A DNA stretch of 64,000 bases, taken from NCBI GenBank assembly GCA_015063445.1, contig SVUD01000002.1, forward strand, positions 20,525 to 84,524, read 5' to 3'. Every line of letters begins with the position of its first letter. Within the stretch, counting starts at the first letter, position 1. This document shows positions 16,775 through 22,150 of this stretch, in pieces. Made by a program: the position numbers and the translations under genes. This DNA is from Oscillospiraceae bacterium (GTDB taxonomy: Bacteria > Bacillota_A > Clostridia > Oscillospirales > CAG-272). Under the pieces are notes generated by a model. That model had not been told where the DNA came from, did not search any database, and saw only the letters and a program-made list of their open reading frames with translations.

Positions 16775-18877
16775 TTACAAAATCTCGCCGTATGTCATAT
16801 CTCCATACGTAGGAACAGGCCAATATTCACGAGCTGTAATTTCCTCAAGACCGTCAATATAAGAGCGAAGCTCCTCCATTGCCCAGCTAACGTCACGGCA
16901 GTAGAAGAAGGCAGCCTCCTCCGTAGATTCTATCGCCGCCGCGCGAGCCTCGAGCGCAGAAAGCTTTCTTTGCGCCGAATACGCATTTGAAAGAAGCTTT
17001 GAAAGTCTTTCGATATGAGCGCGCTCGTTATCTATATTAACGCTCGGCATAAGCTTAACAAGACTGTTCATAGACGCCGAAAGATCTCCGACGTATTTGT
17101 TAACCGCCGGGATATAGTCTCTCATAGCCATCTCAAGCATAGTCTTTGCTTCGATATTCTTTATCTTTCTGTAATTTGCGAAATAAATCTCTCTGCGTGA
17201 GCGAATCTCAACACGGCTCATAACTCCGAACTTTTCAAAGAGCTCTACGTTCTTCTCATCGTCGAAGTGCTCGTAAGCCTCGGGAGAGGTTTTGAAATTG
17301 GAAAGTCCTCTTTCCTTAGCCTCCTTTTCCCACTCCTCCGAATAGGAGTTACCCGAGAAGAGTATTCTTCTGTGGCGTGTAAAGGTTTCTTTTATGAGCT
17401 TGTCCAAATCCTTTTCAAAATCGGTGGATTTTTCAAGCACGTCGGCAAAGTCCGAGAAGGATTTTGCGACTGCGGTATTTAACACGGTATTGGCAAGAGC
17501 GATGTTTTGCGACGATCCGACCATACGGAACTCGAACTTATTTCCGGTGAAGGCAAAGGGCGAGGTTCTGTTTCTGTCTGTATTGTCACGCTTGATGGCG
17601 GGAACGGTCTTACTTCCAAACGACATATAATTGCTGTTAGGATTATGGAACTCGGTTCCCTCAACTATCGAATTAACGAGAGTGTCAAGCTCGTCACCGA
17701 GGAACATTGATATAATAGCGGGGGGCGCTTCGTTTCCGCCGAGACGGCAATCATTACCCGCCGTAGCTGCCGAAATTCTCAAAAGATCCTGATAATCGTC
17801 AACGGCCTTTATAACAGCCGCAAGCATAAGGAGAAACGATTTGTTGTCCTTCGGTGTTTTTCCGGGCTTCAAAAGGTTCTTACCCGTGTCAGTTCCCAAA
17901 GACCAGTTGTTGTGCTTACCCGAGCCGTTTATTCCCGCAAAGGGCTTCTCCGCCAAAAGACACGCCATGCCGTATTTAGGAGCTAAGCGCTTCATGCATT
18001 CCATTGTAAGCAGGTTATGGTCGGTAGCAATATTCGTAGTATGATAAACAGGGGCAAGCTCGTGCTGCGCGGGAGCAGTCTCGTTGTGCTTCGTCTTTGC
18101 GGAAATACCGAGCTTCCAAAGCTCAACGTCAAGAGCGTGCATATATTCGCTGACCCTCGTAGGAAGAGTTCCGAAATAATGATCCTCAAGGTCCTGTCCC
18201 TTAACCGCGGGCGCTCCGAAAAGCGTTCTTCCGCAGTAGAAAAGATCTCTTCTTGCCTTGAAGTCCTCTTCTTTCACAAGGAAATATTCCTGCTCCGCTC
18301 CAACGGTGGCGGTAACTCGTCTTGCCTCGTTATCGCCGAAGAGTCTTACTATTCTGAGTCCCTGAGTGCTTATCGCGTCCATAGAGCGCAAGAGAGGTGT
18401 TTTCGTATCAAGAGCCTCACCCGTGTAAGAGCAAAAGGCGGTAGGTATATAAAGAGAGCCGTCCTTTACGAAGGCGTAAGACGCAGGGTCCCACGCGGTA
18501 TATCCGCGAGCCTCAAAGGTTGCTCTGAGTCCGCCCGTGGGGAAAGATGAAGCGTCGGGCTCGCCCTTTATAAGAACCTTGCCCGAAAATTCCATTATCG
18601 CCTTGCCGTGCTCACCCGGGGTCAGAAACGCGTCGTGCTTTTCGGCGGTAACGCCGGTAAGAGGCTGGAACCAATGCGTAAAATGCGTTGCGCCATGCTC
18701 TATAGCCCAATCCTTCATAGCCGAAGCGACGGTATCGGCAATACCGGGATCGATTTCTTTGCCCGCCTCTATCGTGCTGAGTAACGATCTGTACACGTCA
18801 CCAGGCAGGCGCTCTCTCATAACCTCTTCGTTAAAAACGAGAGAGCCGAAAATTTCCGGAACGTTGATCTTTTCCAT
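16775..18877 (-). CDS. glnN: glutamine synthetase type III
   Basis: A 700-aa GSIII, the long form found in Bacteroides and many Clostridia. It makes glutamine from glutamate, ammonia and ATP. The start is ATG 18877, where AAAGGTGG lies 8 bases upstream; an in-frame TTG 18 bases earlier overlaps that site. Motifs: His-Phe-Thr-His-Trp-Phe-Gln-Pro-Leu-Thr-Gly, the catalytic-barrel segment Gly-Ala-Glu-Gln-Glu-Tyr-Phe, and Asn-Gly-Ser-Gly-Lys-His-Asn-Asn-Trp-Ser. It is monocistronic, with its own consensus promoter. Confidence 0.96.
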   Translation of the reverse strand: MEKINVPEIFGSLVFNEEVMRERLPGDVYRSLLSTIEAGKEIDPGIADTVASAMKDWAIEHGATHFTHWFQPLTGVTAEKHDAFLTPGEHGKAIMEFSGKVLIKGEPDASSFPTGGLRATFEARGYTAWDPASYAFVKDGSLYIPTAFCSYTGEALDTKTPLLRSMDAISTQGLRIVRLFGDNEARRVTATVGAEQEYFLVKEEDFKARRDLFYCGRTLFGAPAVKGQDLEDHYFGTLPTRVSEYMHALDVELWKLGISAKTKHNETAPAQHELAPVYHTTNIATDHNLLTMECMKRLAPKYGMACLLAEKPFAGINGSGKHNNWSLGTDTGKNLLKPGKTPKDNKSFLLMLAAVIKAVDDYQDLLRISAATAGNDCRLGGNEAPPAIISMFLGDELDTLVNSIVEGTEFHNPNSNYMSFGSKTVPAIKRDNTDRNRTSPFAFTGNKFEFRMVGSSQNIALANTVLNTAVAKSFSDFADVLEKSTDFEKDLDKLIKETFTRHRRILFSGNSYSEEWEKEAKERGLSNFKTSPEAYEHFDDEKNVELFEKFGVMSRVEIRSRREIYFANYRKIKNIEAKTMLEMAMRDYIPAVNKYVGDLSASMNSLVKLMPSVNIDNERAHIERLSKLLSNAYSAQRKLSALEARAAAIESTEEAAFFYCRDVSWAMEELRSYIDGLEEITAREYWPVPTYGDMTYGEIL

Positions 18878-18933
18878 ATTGGTTCCACCTTTCAAAATAT
18901 TTCCTTAAAAGCTTTTAATTATTTTATGGTATT

Positions 18934-18962
18934 AGTATACATTATACCGCCCTTAATGTCAA
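18934..18962 (-). promoter_or_regulatory. sigma-A promoter of glutamine synthetase
   Basis: On the minus strand TTGACA (18957-18962), 17 bp, then TATACT (18934-18939). A second TATAAT lies within the spacer. Transcription would start about 50 bases before the ATG. Confidence 0.75.
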
Positions 18963-19027
18963 GTCGAATTTTTACCAAAAAAATACTTTTTATAAGCTTA
19001 AACAAATGCAAAATGTTATATTCTCGC

Positions 19028-19056
19028 TTGACTTTTATATGCGATAGGTGTATAAT
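19028..19056 (+). promoter_or_regulatory. sigma-A promoter of the DEDDh exonuclease
   Basis: TTGACT (19028-19033), 17 bp, TATAAT (19051-19056); the leader would be about 65 bases. Confidence 0.75.
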
Positions 19057-19126
19057 AGTTGGGTATTATCAAAAAAATGCGTCCGTAGACAACGGACGGA
19101 CAAAATCTATTTATAAAGGATTTTAA

Positions 19127-20116
19127 ATGTACTACATCACACTTGACCTCGAGTGGAACCAGGCGTACGCGCAAAAGGCTCTTGCCGTTCAGCGTCAATT
19201 ATGCTCAAGGCTTCGCGGAGAGGTTATTCAGATAGGAGCTGTTAAGCTCAACGAAAATATGCAGCCCTGCGGCTCTTACCAGGTTATAGTAAAGCCTAAA
19301 TATTTCAAAAAGCTGCACAGACACGTCAGTGAGCTCACGGGTATAACTCAGGATATGATAGACATTGGAACGCCGTTAACAGAGGCTGCGGTAAGCTTCA
19401 AGAAATGGTGCGGAAACGATTTCGTATTTCTCACCTGGGGTCCTGACGATATTCCGATGCTTAAGGAAAACTTCCACGTTAACGGAATTGATTCAAAGTG
19501 GACGGAGAAGGTTTACGATCTTCAGGTAATTTTCAACAGACAGACCGACGGTGCGGGAAAGCAAAGGTCCCTTGAATACGCCATGGAATACTTTGAGATA
19601 CCTCAAAGGCTCCCTGCGCACGACGCTCTCAACGACGCTTATTTTACAGCGCTCGTTGCGGCGAAGCTTGACGTTAAGAGCGGTATAGAGTCGTACGATT
19701 CCGCGCGCTCAAACCACCTTGAAGAGAGCGTTATTGGTGATGCGGATGCGGGAGACGACGGATACGTTACGATTCCCGAAATGCTTGATGACGAAATCGT
19801 CAGCTCGCCAATCTGCCCCATTTGCAAGACGAAGCTTCATCAAGAGGGTAAGCCTCTTCACTCAAAGGGACAGAAATACACCTTTGTTTTCGACTGTGAA
19901 AAGGACGGAAAAATGATTCTCACCCTCAAGCTCCACAGAAACTTTAACGATACGTGGAGAGCTAAAAGAACGATAGACAAGGCGACCGACGATAAGCTCG
20001 AGGCATACCGTACGGGGCTTGAAAAAAGCAACATTCGCCGCAAGGCTTCGCGCAAGAACAGCCGCGGCAGGAAAAAGAAAAACGATACGCTTCTTGAGGA
20101 AACGGTAAATTCGTAA
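19127..20116 (+). CDS. 3'-5' exonuclease, DEDDh (DnaQ/KapD-like) family
   Basis: A 329-aa protein whose first ~190 residues form an RNase T/DnaQ exonuclease fold. Motif I is Thr-Leu-Asp-Leu-Glu-Trp-Asn, motif II includes WGPDD, and motif III is Ala-His-Asp-Ala-Leu-Asn-Asp-Ala with the DEDDh His. After a Ser/Asp-rich linker, the C-terminal domain has Cys-Pro-Ile-Cys and a later Asp-Cys-Glu that may bind metal. The tail is very basic (Arg/Lys), fitting nucleic acid binding. Whether DNA or RNA is the substrate is unknown. The gene has its own promoter and terminator. Confidence 0.85.
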   Translation: MYYITLDLEWNQAYAQKALAVQRQLCSRLRGEVIQIGAVKLNENMQPCGSYQVIVKPKYFKKLHRHVSELTGITQDMIDIGTPLTEAAVSFKKWCGNDFVFLTWGPDDIPMLKENFHVNGIDSKWTEKVYDLQVIFNRQTDGAGKQRSLEYAMEYFEIPQRLPAHDALNDAYFTALVAAKLDVKSGIESYDSARSNHLEESVIGDADAGDDGYVTIPEMLDDEIVSSPICPICKTKLHQEGKPLHSKGQKYTFVFDCEKDGKMILTLKLHRNFNDTWRAKRTIDKATDDKLEAYRTGLEKSNIRRKASRKNSRGRKKKNDTLLEETVNS

Positions 20117-20153
20117 TAATAAAAGCTTAAACGTGCACTACAAGCACCTACGT

Positions 20154-20190
20154 AAAAAGGCGAAGATTAAAAAAGATCTTCGCCTTTTTT
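20154..20190 (+). terminator. terminator after the exonuclease
   Basis: Arms AAAAGGCGAAGAT and ATCTTCGCCTTTT with a short A-rich loop, followed by a T run. The bases after it (TTATTGGCAACA...TTGATTAGAGATA) closely resemble those after the terminator at 21126, suggesting a duplicated terminator module. Confidence 0.85.
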
Positions 20191-20250
20191 ATTGGCAACA
20201 GTCTTGATTAGAGATATCAATCATCAATTCGATTTACAAACGACTCTATA

Positions 20251-20709
20251 TCAAATAAGGTCATAAATGTTTATTATTTTCTTCTTTTTTCGCTTTGCCA
20301 CTTGCAGTGATTTATATGCGCCGCCGTAGTTTCGTTTTACATATGCTATTATCAAGTCTGCGTTTTTCATCATCCATTCGTTTCTCTTTAATATCGCAAA
20401 TCTTAGCGGCACGTTCTCGATGGGAGGATATATTGACATATCACACAAGCCGCAACGGTTCATTTCTTTGATTTTTTCTTGCTCCGAAAGACTGATGTAA
20501 GGTGTAACGTAAATAGCTTCAATGTCCTTATATTCCTGCTTCAATTCTTTGCACGCATAAGCACAAATTGTGTCAAAGTCACCGTATCCGCCCAGATAGC
20601 AAGTAACAAGCTCATCATCAATAATATGATTTCGTATTTGCTCTTTCACCATTTCTTTTACCTTTTTGTTTGAAGTAATTAACGAGTGTCCCGCAAAAGC
20701 AATCGTCAT
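20251..20709 (-). CDS. SLOG-fold nucleotide-binding-like protein
   Basis: A 152-aa protein. The start is ATG 20709 with AGAGGTG upstream; the open frame extends 45 codons further, but those codons cover the operators and promoter. The opening Met-Thr-Ile-Ala-Phe-Ala-Gly-His-Ser, central GGYGDFD and the C-terminal block Asn-Ala-Asp-Leu-Ile-Ile-Ala-Tyr-Val...Gly-Gly-Ala-Tyr with a Lys-rich end resemble SLOG (Smf/DprA-LOG) Rossmann proteins. This superfamily includes nucleotide-metabolite enzymes and sensors in conflict systems. Cys residues cluster at Cys-Gly-Leu-Cys. It is divergent from an XRE regulator over shared palindromes. The gene pair is AT-rich. Function is inferred at fold level only. 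Confidence 0.6.
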   Translation of the reverse strand: MTIAFAGHSLITSNKKVKEMVKEQIRNHIIDDELVTCYLGGYGDFDTICAYACKELKQEYKDIEAIYVTPYISLSEQEKIKEMNRCGLCDMSIYPPIENVPLRFAILKRNEWMMKNADLIIAYVKRNYGGAYKSLQVAKRKKKKIINIYDLI

Positions 20710-20725
20710 ATTACACCTCTTCTTT

Positions 20726-20843
20726 CGTGGAATACCACGATGTGATAAATATATTATACTATCAAACAAAAACTTTGTCAATATCGTGGAGTTCCACGAG
20801 ATAATAATTTTATATTTTCCTATAATAATTGTGGAACTCCACA
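20726..20843. promoter_or_regulatory. three palindromic operators shared by divergent genes
   Basis: CGTGGAATACCACG (20726-20739), CGTGGAGTTCCACG (20785-20798) and TGTGGAACTCCACA (20830-20843) share the form YGTGGA-N2-TCCACR, with the first having the most diverged centre. The third overlaps the predicted transcription start of the XRE gene (TATAAT at 20821-20826). They are the natural binding sites of the XRE protein, giving autoregulation and co-regulation. Confidence 0.75.
20753..20781 (-). promoter_or_regulatory. sigma-A promoter of the SLOG gene
   Basis: Minus strand TTGACA (20776-20781), 17 bp, TATAAT (20753-20758). It is bracketed by operators at 20785 (next to the -35) and 20726 (just after the predicted start of transcription). 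Confidence 0.8.
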
Positions 20844-20866
20844 AAAATTACAGGTAGGATATAGTT

Positions 20867-21103
20867 ATGAAATTAAATGATGCTATTGTCAAGCGTATAG
20901 AAGAAATTTGCGAGGAACGAAATAGCAACATATGTGATATTGCTTTGAATGGCGGAATGTCACCCTCAGCGATTTACGACCTGCTCAAAGGCAGAACCAA
21001 ATGCTCAAAGGTTATTACTATAAAGCGTTTTTGTGAAGGCGCGGGAATGACTTTATCCCAATTTTTTGATAAGGATTATTTTAATAATCCCGAGGAAGAT
21101 TAA
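20867..21103 (+). CDS. XRE-family HTH regulator
   Basis: A 78-aa protein, essentially one helix-turn-helix domain. Helices 2-3 read Ile-Cys-Asp-Ile-Ala-Leu-Asn-Gly-Gly-Met-Ser-Pro-Ser-Ala-Ile-Tyr-Asp-Leu-Leu-Lys, followed by Thr-Ile-Lys-Arg-Phe-Cys and Leu-Ser-Gln-Phe-Phe typical of Cro/CI-type repressors. TAGGATAT precedes the ATG. It has no sensor domain; its signal may come through the divergent SLOG protein or another partner. A TATAAT lies 41 bases upstream. Confidence 0.85.
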   Translation: MKLNDAIVKRIEEICEERNSNICDIALNGGMSPSAIYDLLKGRTKCSKVITIKRFCEGAGMTLSQFFDKDYFNNPEED

Positions 21104-21125
21104 TATTTGTTACAGAATAAAACGG

Positions 21126-21151
21126 GGCTGTCCGATAAGACAGCCTTTTTT
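21126..21151 (+). terminator. terminator after the XRE gene
   Basis: GGCTGTC/GACAGCC stem with a 6-base loop and T6. Confidence 0.85.
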
Positions 21152-21231
21152 ATTGGAAACAACCGATTTGATCAGAGATAGCATAGAATAATATTTTATC
21201 GTTTCCGTATTTTTCATTTTTTCAAGGATTG

Positions 21232-21260
21232 TTGACAAATATTCAAAAGCGTGATATAAT
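21232..21260 (+). promoter_or_regulatory. perfect consensus promoter of the structured leader
   Basis: TTGACA (21232-21237), 17 bp, TATAAT (21255-21260), both hexamers perfect. The predicted transcription start (about 21267) coincides with the first base of the long hairpin described next. Confidence 0.85.
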
Positions 21261-21266
21261 GTTCAC

Positions 21267-21419
21267 GCTACACAAACTGCATATCTTTTCTCCGATATGG
21301 GAAAATACTTTGGTAAAAAGTGTTTTCTCTCTTTTCTCATACCGTATCGGAGGGAGTTTGTGTAGCAACATTCGAGGGAAGCATTTTTTCGGTGCATTCC
21401 TTCGGGAGTGCGCCTTTTT
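21267..21419 (+). ncRNA. structured leader RNA with terminator/antiterminator switch
   Basis: A 100-base imperfect hairpin opens the transcript: GCTACACAAACT (21267-21278) pairs with AGTTTGTGTAGC (21355-21366), CTCCGATA (21290-21297) with TATCGGAG (21345-21352), and GGGAAAATACTTT (21299-21311) with AAAGTGTTTTCTC (21317-21329). Then a terminator GGTGCATTCC-TTCG-GGAGTGCGCC-TTTTT (21391-21419). The terminator's 5' arm can instead pair with GGAAGCA (21377-21383), a mutually exclusive antiterminator. The coding region of a Cys-rich miniprotein starts 23 bases later. This is the architecture of a riboswitch or attenuator; I do not recognise the aptamer. A stand-alone sRNA is the alternative. Confidence 0.65.
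21391..21419 (+). terminator. UUCG-loop terminator inside the leader
   Basis: A ten-bp stem closed by a TTCG tetraloop and followed by T5, placed between the promoter and the miniprotein gene, so most transcripts should end here unless the antiterminator forms. Confidence 0.85.
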
Positions 21420-21441
21420 AATTGGGCTGATAGGGGGATAT

Positions 21442-21615
21442 ATGAGCAAAGAGTTTCCACAAAAAACAATAGATATTACCGGCATAGAGCTTACGCCCAC
21501 AGAGCCCGGCGCTTGCCTTGGTAACGGAAAGCAAGGATTTGAATGTTGTTGCGACGAGTGCGATTACTTTTTGCTTTGTTTCCCGCATTTTGATCCAAAT
21601 AACAATGAAAATTAA
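21442..21615 (+). CDS. 57-aa Cys-rich small protein of unknown function
   Basis: The start is ATG 21442 with TAGGGGGAT upstream; the frame is open further 5', but that part is the structured leader. The protein has an N-terminal Asp-Ile-Thr-Gly-Ile-Glu-Leu-Thr-Pro segment, a lone Cys, Gly-Asn-Gly-Lys, then Glu-Cys-Cys-Cys-Asp-Glu-Cys-Asp-Tyr-Phe-Leu-Leu-Cys. Six Cys in 57 residues suggest metal binding or disulfides. It has no signal peptide or membrane helix. I recall similar short proteins only as hypotheticals in gut Clostridia. An imperfect hairpin with a T run at about 21630-21655 may end the transcript. Confidence 0.7.
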   Translation: MSKEFPQKTIDITGIELTPTEPGACLGNGKQGFECCCDECDYFLLCFPHFDPNNNEN

Positions 21616-21712
21616 CATACCGCCACGGCTTACTTTATAAGGCTTTTTTATATCGAAGCATTCGTTTTTTTGAGCGTTTTTTCCATATTTTACACTTTTT
21701 TAACTTTGCCAC

Positions 21713-21741
21713 TTGCTTTTTGTATTTTTGTATGGTATAAT
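21713..21741 (+). promoter_or_regulatory. promoter of the 42-aa peptide gene
   Basis: TTGCTT (21713-21718), 17 bp, TATAAT (21736-21741), about 48 bases before the ATG. Confidence 0.7.
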
Positions 21742-21788
21742 TATTATGCAGTCGAATAGTCAATATCAATTGCTAAAGGAGGTTTTCT

Positions 21789-21917
21789 ATGAAATATGAA
21801 GCCCCGATATGCGAACTTGTAAAAATTGACGATCTTGATATTATCCGTACAAGCGGTGCGGAGGATGACGGAACCGATACCCCCTTCGTTGATGTAGGTG
21901 TTACAATCGGCGGTTAA
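21789..21917 (+). CDS. 42-aa peptide, KYxxP...DII-TS family
   Basis: A tiny gene with a near-perfect AAAGGAGG ribosome site 6 bases before ATG, its own promoter and a strong terminator. The peptide opens Met-Lys-Tyr-Glu-Ala-Pro-Ile-Cys-Glu-Leu-Val, then Asp-Ile-Ile-Arg-Thr-Ser, an acidic Gly/Asp/Thr stretch and a Val-Thr-Ile-Gly-Gly end. The peptide encoded at 33011-33142 shares Lys-Tyr-x-x-Pro and Asp-Ile-Ile-x-Thr-Ser at matching positions, so this is a family. The Gly-Gly end and the leader-like N-terminal half recall RiPP precursors, but no modifying enzyme is adjacent. Function unknown. Confidence 0.7.
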   Translation: MKYEAPICELVKIDDLDIIRTSGAEDDGTDTPFVDVGVTIGG

Positions 21918-21938
21918 TTTTTAATTCGCATTAATTAG

Positions 21939-21970
21939 ATCCCACGTTTGGTCAACGTGGGATTTTTTTT
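21939..21970 (+). terminator. terminator of the 42-aa peptide gene
   Basis: Perfect stem ATCCCACGTT/AACGTGGGAT with a 5-base loop and a run of eight T. Confidence 0.9.
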
Positions 21971-22067
21971 ACGACCTTAGATTACGCTCCCCTAAAGCAT
22001 TTCCGAATTATACTCTCATAAATTGTTTCCAAAGCCAAAGCAAAGCGTTTCTCATTCTAATTCAGAA

Positions 22068-22128
22068 TAAAAATCACAAAATCCGAGTAAAGATACCTTT
22101 AACGGCATCTCCGCTCGGATTTGTTTTT
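22068..22128. terminator. terminator downstream of beta-helix lipoprotein 1
   Basis: AAATCCGAG (22079-22087) pairs with CTCGGATTT (22114-22122). On the minus strand TTTGTGATTTTT follows, so it can end the lipoprotein transcript; a T run on the plus side makes it bidirectional. Confidence 0.7.
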
Positions 22129-22150
22129 TTATTCAAAGGCGTTCGCTCTT

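Noticed and set aside
20726..20843. CRISPR-like short repeats
   Set aside because: Only three 14-bp palindromes with unequal spacing and no cas genes; they fit operators.
21267..21366. 6S RNA candidate
   Set aside because: The closing stem is long, but the ends of the transcript do not pair, a terminator follows the hairpin, and a coding region sits directly downstream, favouring a leader.
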